This document shows, piece after piece, positions 1 through 10,624 of a stretch of DNA of 64,000 bases. A program made the position numbers and the translations under genes. Within the stretch, counting starts at the first letter, position 1. Every line of letters begins with the position of its first letter. Source of the stretch: Alectoria sarmentosa (Eukaryota > Ascomycota > Lecanoromycetes > Lecanorales > Parmeliaceae); the NCBI GenBank assembly GCA_009733775.1, contig WOGZ01000070.1:62001-126000 (forward strand). The letters run 5' to 3'. The notes under the pieces are model-generated. The model searched no databases. It was not told the DNA's origin and saw only the letters and a program-made list of their open reading frames with translations.

Positions 1-39
1 ACATCAAAAGAAAGTCGGAGGGCTCACTGATCAGTTCTC

Positions 40-1840
40 ATGATGGAGAACACAACCGTAGGTATCATTGGTATGGGTGACATGGGGAAGATGTATGCTC
101 GGAGGATTAGTGCTGCTGGCTGGAGGTAATTAATAGCTGTTCCTTTGGGAACGTTCGTTATTGCCCCAAATTGTGAGTATGCTCGCTTCCTTTTCGACCT
201 CCACGCGATGCAATGATGACTTGAGTGCATTTGGCTCGAGTATGGCTTGTCTACAGGTCTTAGGGTCATTCTGGCCCCTGGGTTTGGAAGCAAGCTGTCA
301 CTGATGTAAAATCTCAGCTACCTAAATTATATTTGTCTGAAATCTGCACTCCGAGTTCTCTGTCTACTTTCAATAACGTATTTGGGTTTGAGTTGACAAG
401 TATCCGTTACAGGTGCTCGACCGCTACTCTTGCTGTTGCACCTGAAGAGCTTTTGACAAAGGCTGATCCATTGTGTGCACAGGGTGAATGCCTGCGACAA
501 GCCCGAGAAATACGATTTATTGAGTAGTGAATTTGCTGACAGCGTGAATATTCGTCTGTGACGTCCAACGTGTATACACAGCTGAAGCTAGTCTAGAGCA
601 ATGTGCGAATATTCCGTGACGGCCGTCTCGTCTCACGGTCAAGCGATTTTATTCTGTATAGCGTCGAAGCAGAAGCTATCGGTCGAATTGTGAGCGAATA
701 TGGACCTTGTATGCTTCGTGATGTAAATCTGCAGTCCTCGCACTGACCTTGATGCAGCGACGAAGCAAGGCGCCATTGTCGGAGGCCAGACTTCTTGTAA
801 AGAGATCGAGATAGCTGCCTTCGAAAAACACTTGCCCGAAGACGTCCAAATCATCTCCTGCCACTCCCTGCATGGACCCAAGGTTGATCCCAAGGGTCAG
901 CCTCTCGCATTGATCAAGCATCGTGCATCACAACAAAGCTTTGCTTTGGTCAAAAATATCATCTCATGCTTCGATTCTAACATTGTCTATCTTACTGCCC
1001 AACAGCATGATCGAATCACAGCAGACACACAGGCTGTCACCCATGCCGCATTCTTGAGTATGGGCACTGCATGGTTCTCCAATAATCAATTCCCTTGGGA
1101 GATCAACCGCTATGTTGGTGGTATTGAGAACATCAAATGCAATATCATGCTTCGTATATACTCAAACAAATGGCATGTTTACGCTGGTCTTGCGATTCTG
1201 AACACCTGGGCCAAAAAGCAAATCCGGCAATATGCCGAATCCGTCACTGAGCTCTTCAAGTTGATGCTCGGCGGCCACCGAGAAGAGCTTGAGAAACGTG
1301 TCAGGACTGCTGGAGCAGCTGTGTTTGGCTCTGAGCCTAGTCAGAAAGATTTGCTCCTGAGAGACGACGTTTTGGATCGGTTCTCGCTTGGGAAGGTGCC
1401 GAAGGAGAGGACACCAAACAACCACCTGAGTCTTTTGGCCATGGTCGACTGCTGGTGGAAATTAGGCATCGTACCCTACGATCATATGATCTGCTCTACA
1501 CCTGTGAGTAACATTCACCGCTGTTCCGTACGGCCAACCTCGGTTCTAATGTCGATCCTTTCAGCCTTTCCGACTCTGGCTCGGAGTCACTGAATACCTC
1601 TTCCGTAAGCCACAGCTCCTCGAAGAAGTCATCAACACCGGCATTGAGGACAATACTTTTCGCTCGGATGACCTAGAATTTACGTTTGCCGCTCGCGGTT
1701 GGTCGGACTGCGTTTCCTTTGGCGATTTTGCGTCTTACCAGGATCGCTTCGAGCGCATCTCGAAATACTTTGAGCCTCGATATCCAGAAGCCACACGGAT
1801 AGGCAATGAAATGATCAGCGTTATCTTGGAGAAGACCTGA
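40..1840 (+). CDS. TYR1: Prephenate dehydrogenase (NADP+)
   Basis: This enzyme oxidatively decarboxylates prephenate to 4-hydroxyphenylpyruvate in tyrosine biosynthesis in the cytosol. My model has five exons: 40-125, 483-543, 597-708, 758-1503 and 1565-1840, giving 426 aa, close to the yeast Tyr1 length. The N-terminus carries the Rossmann dinucleotide motif VGIIGMGDMG. Later come the strongly conserved family segments GAIVGGQTSCK, SLHGPKV, DKITADTQAVTHAAFLSMG-like (here DRITADTQAVTHAAFLSMG), RIYSNKWHVYAGLAI and DPYDHMICSTP-like (here VPYDHMICSTP). The start could be the ATG at 40 or the one at 43. Intron 1 is 357 nt, long for this locus; the other introns are 49-61 nt. Only 39 bases of upstream sequence lie inside the window, so the promoter is not visible. 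Assignment is from recognised family sequence. Confidence 0.93.
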
Positions 1841-2156
1841 TACGACGCAGTCAGTCCAATTGGGTGAGGCCTGTTCATACCCAAGCACCAATTGTGGCTG
1901 AGGGAGTCTGACATAGTACCAAAGCAAGAAGTGGCAATCGAAGTGGCACGAGTCCTCCAGAACGGGGGACGATAGCAACACCAAGGAGGAGACTCTGGTA
2001 TCGATTGACGCACTTAGTGGAGCAATCAGACACATGAAGAGTAGTCTTCTCCGGGGTTCTCGCCCAACGTGGAATTGAAAAGAGGATATCTCCTTAGGAT
2101 TAGGGTTGAGACTGCCAATTTTTCTGACAACTCGCCTAAAATGCAGGTGTCACGGA

Positions 2157-2198
2157 CTGTCTGAGGGCGTGGAGCCCCTGATTGACTCCATTCTGCTG
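2157..2198. repeat. Dispersed repeat A, copy 1
   Basis: A 42-bp stretch that recurs at 23468-23509 in the same orientation with 2 mismatches (40/42 identical). It contains a small potential stem, TGGAG...CTCCA. Flanking sequence is not shared between the copies, so this looks like the conserved core of a short repetitive element rather than a recent large duplication. Confidence 0.75.
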
Positions 2199-2857
2199 GT
2201 TTCACATTCACATTCGCATGCGCACGGAATGAGCCTAATGTGGATGGTAATTTCAATTGTCCTAGAAAGGCAGGCAAGCGGGGTGCCATGAACAGTTGCA
2301 GTCGAGCCGGCAATAATGCTCCAAATCCTGATCCAAGAAGCAGCAATGCGCTCGATTTTCACCATGTAATGCTCTTTCCGCAGCCATTTGATCACCAACA
2401 ACGGATTGTTCCGGAACGATGCCCCAAACCGACGGGAAAGAAGAATCATTACGCCTCATGTTGTCAAACATGCTGACAATTTCGACCCCATAGCTTTGAA
2501 TTTTGCATGCTTTTGTGAAGACACAGAGCAAAAGAAACGGACGGGTGAGTTGTAATATTTCCGCACCAGGAGGATGTTTTGGTCAGCTAAGTTACCCCTC
2601 GTATCAATATGCATGGATTTGGCTCATTTACCTTGGCGTTGTTACTTGTCAGCAATTGAAACATGGTAAGATACTCAAACTATGGATTCTCGATGACGAA
2701 ACTTCAAGTGCAATACTTCAAGTGCATTGTGTGTGATATTGATTGGTCCAAAGTCTGATGAACGGAATTAAGCAATTTTAGCATTTTAAGCACCCTGATT
2801 AGCCTTTTTTAGCATCAGATCTCTCCCGAAAGCTGCAGTGGACCCAAAGACGGAGGC

Positions 2858-2888
2858 TCGGAGAGTTGGAGAGTCGGAGAGTCGGAGA
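2858..2888. repeat. 8-mer tandem repeat (GTCGGAGA)
   Basis: About four copies of an 8-base unit, GTCGGAGA with one GTTGGAGA variant, in non-coding DNA. It is the same unit length as the arrays at 27727-27773 and 28386-28433, though the sequences differ. Confidence 0.8.
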
Positions 2889-3859
2889 GAAAGCGTGGGG
2901 ACTGCAGAGTGCTTGCAAGTAGGTGTCACCAGTGTCATCGCCCTGTCTCCTCTCTCCTCTCCAATCCATGGAGTGACTTTTGGGTGAAAAAGATACTCTC
3001 TTGTCTGCGGCAGAGCATGCCCTTCCTTGAGTACCTATTAGACTCGTCTTATCTACTCGTACATGCAAGGTGGACATGGAGAGAGACTTGCTGGCAGAGC
3101 GTGAATCGCGCAGGAGATACTGATAGCTGAGGTAGTCGTCATCACAGGGTTTGGATCTACCAATTACTGTAATCATGACTTTGCTGACTTTGACAGTAGA
3201 GTATTAAGTCTGGATTCTCGATCGACGGTCCCAAAACGGAATGACATCAAGACTACACGACCTAGCTACTTAAGGTAACCTTACCTTACTTTGCCTTACT
3301 TGGCGCTGGTCCACTTTGACGCTAAGGACCAAAAAGTGGACGCGTAATTTGATGTATCCAATTCCATGTCGCATGCTCTTGAGTACGAGTAATCGATTTT
3401 CTGCATCGTGCAGACTGCAGACTGTCAATTATGTCATGCCTCGTTTCGAAGATCCCATGCCAGGCACATACATTTCTGTCAACGCAATCAACGTGTCATC
3501 TACTCAATATCGATCTTGCTCTTTCTCTTTTTCTTTTTTTTTTCTTTCTTTCTTCTTTCCCATACCCACATTGTCCCTTCATGCCATTGTTTTCCCCTCG
3601 CTTCTTTCTACTCGTAGGTATCGACAGGAGAAACTGGATTGTGCTCTCAATTAGACTCTAATAAGAGTAACCCATTCGCATCGGCAATTTGACACCCACA
3701 CTTGCTGTATTACTCCTCGTCTCGCTCCACGAGCGTGGCTTGCAGCCAATCGGTATTGCGCACTCGGTCATAGATTCTCAGTCGTTTCGAATTTCGTTCG
3801 CCGGTATTGGCTGGCTCGGTTCCATTCCACTGCAGTGATCAGTATTTATGCCTATCAAT

Positions 3860-4838
3860 ATGAGGTTCGCGGCCATTGTGCTGACCCTCGGGCTTGGTAT
3901 GTCTCCTATAAACCATTCTCCAACGTGGGGCGGCTTCTTCATTCTTCAACCCTTTTTCCAACAACAATACTGATGGGTTGGCCATGGCCAGCGAACCCGG
4001 TATGGGCCAACGTCAATCCCGATCGCATGAACGCAGTAACTGCGCATGGCACCATCATGGGCTTTGCATTTGCTCTCCTCTTTCCACTTGGATCTATACT
4101 CATCCGTACCGCATCCTTTCGCGGACTAGTGGTAAGGAGCTTTTCCGAGTCCATTCTTCCTGTTCGAGACTGCTTATCTAGTCGCGAGACATGCTGCAGG
4201 AGCAACGTCTTCTTGCCATTAACATCACTCCCCAAACATGTCTTATCATTCAAAATTCTGTCTACAGATTGGAATACTGACTTGATGATGTGCTAGTGGA
4301 TACATGCTGGGATCCAGGCCTTTGCTTACCTACTGGCACTGGCAGGCCTTGGTTTGGGTGTTTACATTGCGATCTATCCTCAATCACAGGTTCGTCTGCT
4401 ACAACCATCAAACTTCTATTACCATCGAAAGCTGATGTATCTCGCGTTCAGCTCACGGCAAGTAATGGCCACCCTATAATTGGCATTATCGTTGTCGGAG
4501 CCCTCGTCTTTCAGCCCATTGGAGGTCTCATTCACCATTATATGTATAAGAAGTACCAGCGACGTACCATATGGCAAAGCACGCACGTCTGGTGGGGCCG
4601 GATCATCCTAACCTTGGGAATCATCAATGGTGGCCTGGGCTTGATGCTGAGTGGAAACACAGTCAAGGGGGAGATTGCCTATGGCGTGATTGCTGGTGTG
4701 ATGTGGCTAATCTGGATGGCTGTTGCATTTTGGGGATCCAGGAGATCGAGCGGCCAATCAGGCGAAACGGGAGAGAAGGCAGTGGGTCATAGTGATGCCA
4801 CGTCTGATCGGTACAGCGATCGCGACAGAATGGCTTGA
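3860..4838 (+). CDS. Cytochrome b561-type transmembrane protein
   Basis: A five-helix b561 domain protein, expected to carry two b hemes and move electrons across a membrane. Exons are 3860-3896, 3992-4131, 4297-4389 and 4452-4838 (218 aa). A hydrophobic N-terminus (MRFAAIVLTLGL) works as a signal peptide or first anchor. The b561 pattern follows: AHGTIMGFAFALLFPLG with His31, WIHAGIQ with His62, NGHPIIG with His97, and STHVWWGR with His135. These four histidines on successive helices fit the heme ligands of the family. The tail is hydrophilic and Ser/Asp/Arg-rich. Many fungal b561 proteins also carry a DOMON domain; this one has only about 20 residues before the b561 core, so it is a stand-alone domain or has lost its partner domain. 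The physiological electron donor cannot be told from sequence. Confidence 0.85.
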
Positions 4839-5789
4839 CTCGCGCATGCCAACAGTGGCAGTTTGATCTAGTATGTGAGGTAGCTCGAGGGTTTGATTGA
4901 CCTTTTCCGTTGCCAAATTGATAGTATTGATAATAGTTGTAATTAATCATCAATCTTGTTAAGAACCCCAAGTCACGGTTTCACGAGGATTGTACTCGAA
5001 TTGCTATACTCAGGCCAGTTTTTAATACCCCGGACAGCTGAAGATCACCCAAGTGCAAGAGATTCTGTACTGCTCCATCCGAGTACTCTTTTTACTACCT
5101 CAATTTTCATGTCAAGACTTGTAGCGCTTCGGGATTGCTACGACGTTGGGATATGTATTTGTTTTAAACCCCCGAGAGTATTACCCTCTCCTCGCTCATG
5201 CTTGTTTGAAGATCTCATCGTCGACGAGACCTGTATGAAGTGTTTCGATTTGAGATGTACAACTATAGCAGTGTCGTGGCGAAGAGAGAAAAAAGATAAT
5301 TCCATTTCGCTCGCCGAAACCCATCGCTCTTAACCATCCAAAATCAAATTTATCTCGACAACTTAATCATCTCGAGTCAATCGATTCATTCAAACGAGCT
5401 ATAAACTCAAACACTTCGAAATAAAAGAGATATCGATGATCCTATTTTTTTAACATCGCTTCATATTGTAGAAGATGTCAGATTTCCTCTTCCCCGGATT
5501 GTGACGGAAGCGAAGGCGTAGACCAAGGCTGGGCGCAGCTGCACTCGATCCGAATATTGTTGAATGGCGAAAAGATCCGTTATCCGAGATCTTGGCGAAG
5601 AGGTCTTGGCGTCCAGGACTTTTGGTGCAGACCTCCGTACTGTACTTTAAGTAAGTAGACTCAGTTTAGGGCAAGTGCTAGACTAAGTAAGCGAAAAGGT
5701 TCGGAACTTTCTTCAATCGCTTGGCAAATATTCAACCAAGCTTCTTCACTCTTCAGCATTGTCGATTAGCGTCGACATTAAGAGGTAAC
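4839..5789. other. Intergenic region with dispersed repeat B copy 1
   Basis: No gene recognised. The region 5582-5639 is shared with 54789-54841. The segment 5350-5450 is AT-rich and could be promoter DNA for the downstream RRM gene, but no specific element is evident. Confidence 0.55.
5582..5639. repeat. Dispersed repeat B, copy 1
   Basis: Shared with 54789-54841 in the same orientation, starting at ATCCGAGATCTTGGCG and ending at CCTCCGTA, with a few substitutions and a small indel. The word TCTTGGCG occurs twice inside each copy. Both copies lie in non-coding DNA upstream of a gene. Confidence 0.72.
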
Positions 5790-7565
5790 ATGGCAGCTAC
5801 TGTAACTCTTGACAAGGTATACTTTGAGACTCTGCTTCGGCGGTATGCCCAGCTTTCTCCGTACCCTCAATTGTGGACTAACAAGTGGTAGAGCTGAATT
5901 TGTCCGTCACCTGTACGAGGCCGATTAGCTGCCCGAAAGAAGCTTATTCACCTCTATAGCATACATCTGGCAGAGATCTGACGACTCCCGTGAACATTCC
6001 AATCGTCAGCATACCCAAAGTCGACCATGACAACCTAGTCAGTCCTGCCCATTACTCGAGGGTGTCAGTTGCTAATGTGCATTGCTTGAAGCTTCGTATG
6101 GCACAAGAGTACAGTGTGTCTCTCCCTACACCGTCGACCATGCCAGATGCTACGACGACTCGGCAAACTCCTCCAACGTTCCAAAGCTCAACCGGGCTGA
6201 CTTTATGCAGCAAGCCTTAGGGATTCACTGTACAAGGGAGGCATTGACACCGAAACCTTAGAGGTCCGAATCGGCTGCTCAGAAGGAGGTTTCCAGTGGC
6301 TCAAGTCATATAGGTCCTTATCCGTGGCGAAGCGATTCCAGTGTCCCAAGCTGGCACGTTCACCGGTGATGGTGACGAACCAGCAAGCGCAGGCATGGAC
6401 CTCTACCATCGCCACCAAAAGACTCAGACTACGATGAGCCGTCCTTCTGGCCATTCATGGGCAGATGCTGTGCCTGAATGGCCCCCCAAGGGTTCGGCTG
6501 GTGGTAATTTGAAAGGGAAAGGGGGCTTCATCAACCACCATAATAACTTTGCGCTGGAGGATGATAGTGCTTTCACACCTGATTTCGAGAAGGATGATCC
6601 ATATCTTGCCGCACTACAGCCGGAGAGAAAGCGATTTGCCAAGATGGAACAGCGGACAATATTTGCCAAGAATCTCTCGGACCGCGCAACGCACAAGGAT
6701 GTCGTCGACTTCGCACGTGGGGGCCTTATTCTGGATATATATTTACGCTCCCATGAGCGTAGCGCTAGTATCTCGTTTGTCGAGGGATCCGCAGCCCAGG
6801 ACTTCATGAATCATGTCAAGCGCAATGACATTTATGTGCACGGCAAGAGGGTGTGTCCTGCCCTCTTTCAAATACGGAGAGACCTTCTGACAAATGGTTT
6901 TCAGCTGGAATTCACTTGGAGTGAACGTCAATATAATCTGCCGGGACACGTTGGAAACAAGATAAGCATAGGTGCGCTGATTCGGATTCTCGACTTTTCC
7001 CTAACTACCAAACATGGGGTAATGAGTCATGGCTCGAAGTATCTACTTGGTAGATGTATTGCCTTTTGTAAAGGGGATGCTGACTTCAATTTTTCATACA
7101 GGAGCGACTCGAAACGTCGTCATACGTGGGATCCATCCAAATATCACCGAGGAGCGAATCCGTGAAGATTTATTACATATCCACAACATTGTCGTGATCA
7201 GCGTTTCTTTCGAGAATGGTGACGCCTACATCTCCCTTAATTCTATCAACAATTCGCTCTTCGCAAGGACCTGCATGATGTCTCGGGTGACATATAAGGG
7301 CATGAAGATCGAATGGTATCCGGATGAGTGCGCACAGCCTTTGCCGAAGACGCAGTACGCTCCGAAAAAAGAGAATCTAGCACCATCACAGCCTAAGAAA
7401 TTCACGTCTGCGATGAACCGTTTCCAGATGCTCAACTTGGACAACGATGGAACCGAGGATGACTCCGAGGAGACAGATGAGGAGCCCGCAGTACTTTCGG
7501 ATCTCTCGTCTATGTATGTCAGCAGCCATCGATCGCCATGGAACCCACGAACGGTTGCCGCTTGA
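5790..7565 (+). CDS. RRM-domain RNA-binding protein (fungal family with conserved N-terminal motif)
   Basis: I reconstruct eight exons: 5790-5842, 5892-5901, 5960-6037, 6092-6113, 6211-6263, 6314-6850, 6905-6971 and 7102-7565, giving 427 aa. The N-terminus reads MAATVTLDKVYFETLLRRAEF and continues into HTSG, then VDHDNLLRMAQEY, SLRDSLYKGGIDTETLEVL. This arrangement is known from Pezizomycotina RNA-binding proteins. Two RRM-like units follow. One, around residues 170-250, contains RTIFAKNLSDRATHKDVVDF and ASISFVEGSAAQDFMNHV. The second, around 275-350, contains NVVIRGIHPNITEERIREDL and VSFENGDAYISL. The C-terminus is acidic (DDSEETDEEP). The family resembles Nrd1-like post-transcriptional regulators, but I would not assign a symbol. 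Exon 2 is only 10 nt; without it the frame breaks. The model depends on many small introns, so transcript data would be the proper test. Confidence 0.75.
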
Positions 7566-8040
7566 GTCTCCATTATCTCGAAAAATGATTATAGGACTTA
7601 CCATGGAGGGCTTCCTCGAGCTTCTGAGCCTTTTCTTGCATCCATACCTAGGGTGGCTACCGTCAACACTTTTGCTGGGACATACAGCAGGCATAGAGCA
7701 TACGAGCACAAGGCAACGGGCGGAGGTCTTGTATGACGTCGAGCAGCCTGCAGTATACTTCAAGGACTACACACATCCGTTGCTGTTTTATATTAGCTTT
7801 TCGTATGCTTTCGAAGAGATACCCCGGCTCGCAGTGTGCTTGTACTTTTCGTACTCCGGCTTGTGAATATCTTATAGGCTCACTGAAGCATGAAATAATA
7901 TTCAAGATGCACTTGTGTCAAGTCCCGATTGCAGGTTGATACTGGTGTGAAAAGAGATGTGCTAACTTCGTCTTCGATCAACATTGAACACATGCAAATG
8001 GACCCGCATCTTCTCTACCCTACGCCTGGGAGTCAGCTCG
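7566..8040. other. Spacer between convergent RRM and nitrilase genes
   Basis: A 475-base 3'-to-3' intergenic stretch. No coding, RNA or repeat feature was recognised; it should contain both 3' UTRs. Confidence 0.5.
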
Positions 8041-9386
8041 CTACTCGACCTTCCCACCTCCTTGGTGCCGATAAGTATAATGCCACCCCTCACCCTCAAT
8101 GTCGGCCCTGACTTTATAGTTCTTCTCCGCCTCCTCCACCGTCTCCATATCCATCTCCACCACACTCATTCCCTCCTTGTTGGTATCCTTCGTCTCGTCC
8201 CCTAATCCTCCAACGAACGGCACGGCCACTCTACTCAAACCCGCATACATCGATTTCTCATTGTCAGGCGGAGCGCCGGCGTTAACAAATACCACCGCAC
8301 ACGTGTTTTCAAAGGTTCGAGTGGTAATCGTTGATTCGAGGAAAAGCTTTTCGGACATTGGGTTCTTGGAGAGGCCATAGGCACTGGATTATGATTTCGG
8401 AGTCAGTCTTGTTTGTCTAAGGGGGGATGACGAGCTTTGAAACACGTCTAGAGAATGAAGGCTCCCCAGACATGTCTCAAGACTCAATATCTGGCTCAAA
8501 AGAGGAAACATGGACTCCGAAAACACGTACGAGCAGTCGGCGTGTGTCCAGAAGCTGGGGATTATGATGATCTTTGCGCCTTTGGCTATCAACTCTCTGA
8601 ATGCTTCTGGGAAGGCGAGATCCCCTAGATTATTATTTCGGAGTCAGTATTGCCTATTTGGATGGGCTTATTGAGCCTCGGAATATGTCTAGAGAGTAGA
8701 CACTCTAAGACATGTCTCCAAGATTCAAAATTTGGTCCAAAAACAAAAATATGAAGTCCGAAAATACGTACAGCAGACGAGGATGCCCACGGGCCCAAGG
8801 GGCGTCTGGAACATCTCGTGTGGGGCGTGGGTCGAAGAGGTTAGATGGGGACGCTCGGGGTGCCTTCATGGGGAAGGAGGATGATCAGTCCAAAGGTTCA
8901 TCCAGCAGAAGGAGAGGCTAGGAGGAAGTTGAATGAGAGCGCAGGCATACCAGAGGTTCTTTTTCTGATACCTGCCAAGTATCTCCCCCTTATCATCAAT
9001 GAAATAAGCAACATTGTGCAACTGGCCCTCCCCCGTCTCCTTGTCCTGAAGTGCTTCCACTATCGTCCCCGGCACAATGCATATTTTGAGCTCTTTTGCC
9101 AGCTCTTGATATCTGTGCAAAAAATCGTTCCATTGCGCACAGAGGGGAAAGAATCGAGGGTCTTCGGGCACCCAGTTCGTGAGATGATATTCGGGGAGGA
9201 CGGCGAGGTGGGCACCTTTCGAAGCGGCGGCTCGTATGAAGTCGGTCGCTTTGGAAAAATTGTGAGAGGGGTCGAGCGGCTAGGGGGAGATGATCAGTCT
9301 GTGGGGGTGAAGATGGGGGCGATATGATGGATGTGGAGGACCTTGGGGTGGAGCTGGATGAGGGCGATCTTGTAGAGCGGCGCCAT
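8041..9386 (-). CDS. Carbon-nitrogen hydrolase (nitrilase superfamily)
   Basis: A predicted amidase/nitrilase-type hydrolase of 300 aa, the usual size for a single-domain member. Exons on the minus strand are 9386-9342, 9279-8951, 8863-8772, 8624-8531 and 8383-8041, with phases matching throughout. The catalytic Glu-Lys-Cys triad is visible: Glu45 in AVLPEYHL, a Lys in RYQKKNLW (121 or 122), and Cys155 in GILVCWDLAFPEAFREL. These are followed by IIIIPSFW, also typical of the family. Substrate cannot be inferred; it could be a carbamoyl compound, an omega-amide or a nitrile. Introns 3 and 4, which interrupt the codons on either side of the catalytic exon, are two copies of the same 147-nt element (see the introner entries). 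Introns 1 and 2 are ordinary. The gene converges with the RRM gene upstream. Confidence 0.85.
8384..8530 (-). mobile_element. Introner-like element, nitrilase intron 4
   Basis: A 147-nt intron read on the minus strand from GTACGTGTTTTCGGAG to ACTCCGAAATCATAATCCAG. It is clearly related to the 147-nt intron at 8625-8771 and to introns of the monooxygenase gene near 43-44.6 kb. The termini are a perfect 10-bp inverted repeat, TTTCGGAGTC against GACTCCGAAA (plus-strand positions 8513-8522 and 8395-8404). Removing it joins TC|T (Ser) and restores the hydrolase frame. Confidence 0.88.
8625..8771 (-). mobile_element. Introner-like element, nitrilase intron 3
   Basis: A 147-nt intron, the same length as intron 4 of this gene and similar along its whole length. 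On the minus strand it starts GTACGTATTTTCGGAC and ends GACTCCGAAATAATAATCTAG. Shared internal words include AGACATGTCT and TCTCTAGACA. The terminal inverted repeat is about 7 bp (TTTCGGA/TCCGAAA). It interrupts the Trp codon right after the catalytic Cys (T|GG). Confidence 0.88.
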
Positions 9387-10624
9387 GGTGAGGGAGTACC
9401 TAAGTCAGTCGATCGTTCTCCAGCCTGGAATCGGGAAGGACTGAAGCTTTCCAACATAGTGGGGAAGTTGGGCTGAAGGTGCTTTCTATTAGAAGCAGCC
9501 GCGGGAGCTTCATCAGGGCTCGGCAAATTCCAACTTGGCCAATTTGCCCACACAAACAGTTGCGTGCAAATTGTACAATTTTCGCCACTTAATAACTATG
9601 TCCCCAGGGCCTGGGGTGTGTAACGAAATAAATTGCACTTGGTAAATAAATAATTAGGGCCTGCGAGAAACGCAAAATCACAATGTATTTCCTACATGTT
9701 TTACCATTATTTACAAACGAAAGCCTTGATTATAAAAACTCATTGAATCGATGAGTTACTCTACTCAAAGAATCATAGGGTTTCCTAACCCAAAGTATGA
9801 GCGCGAATTGGAAAGTTGAAGAAATATCCTACTCCAAAATTCCGCCCCAGTGCAGTTGATTTGGTCACGAATTTCCAAATGAAAACTCCGACTCTCATAA
9901 CAGGAGAATAGTAGTAGTTCTCAAAGCTCCCTTGTTTCTATCTATACATTCTTCATGTGAGTATCAACCAGGCTATCAATCAAAACAACTCGACACTTTC
10001 TGTCAGAGGATATGGAATGAAAGAGCCATTGATGGACGCATACAAGATAATTCCCTTTTACAGCAAATGACGAATATTCAGGAACATATCGTTGTAAATG
10101 TCATCGTTTCATGGCAATGCGCCTGAACGACGAGACCTTGACAGCAAAGAGATTGGACCATTCGCGACCCGCTGCTGACTTTATCTCCCTCCAAATGCGT
10201 GGCTTTTGCTCAATAAATGGCCCAAGACTGTTTTCATGTCTCACACTTCTGATTATGTATTCTGAGACTCTCACGCCGGTGACAGAAGTCGTCGTACACC
10301 CTAATTCCACGAGAGCCGGATAACTTGACAACAAATAATCTGACGCAGAAGTTTTGGGTGTAAAAGTTGTAGATACTACTTAGTTGCAAATATTTTGTCG
10401 CCAGAGGAAATAGTTTGAAAGAGTATTGACTGACTTACGCCAGTTTACAGGATATTGGGATTTCTTGAAGTGTACGACGATTTCTGCCACCCGCGTGACT
10501 CTGAAGTGAACAGACCCTTCAATAAAGTGCCTCAGAGCTTAGGGCTAGGGCTACGTCCAAGCGAAAAAGCCGTCAATGCCCAAACCCCCCACAAGCACGG
10601 CAGACAAAACACACACCAGTCACC
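9387..10624. other. Divergent intergenic region, nitrilase / eIF3l
   Basis: About 1.2 kb containing the two divergent promoters. The stretch 9600-9900 is AT-rich. No gene or repeat was recognised. The eIF3l start at 10625 has a good context (CACCATGG). Confidence 0.5.

Larger units (their letters stand above)
1841..3859. other. Intergenic region between TYR1 and the cytochrome b561 gene
   Basis: About 2 kb with no convincing coding sequence; open frames here are short and overlap one another on both strands. It holds one copy of a 42-bp dispersed repeat (2157-2198), a small 8-mer tandem array (2858-2888) and a pyrimidine-rich tract at about 3515-3560 that could be part of the downstream gene's promoter. 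Short runs such as CTTACTTTGCCTTACTT near 3290 add to a simple-sequence character. Nothing else was recognised. Confidence 0.6.

Noticed and set aside
2093..2110. TTAGGATTAGGG near the start, considered as telomere-like
   Set aside because: Only about one and a half degenerate units; not an array.
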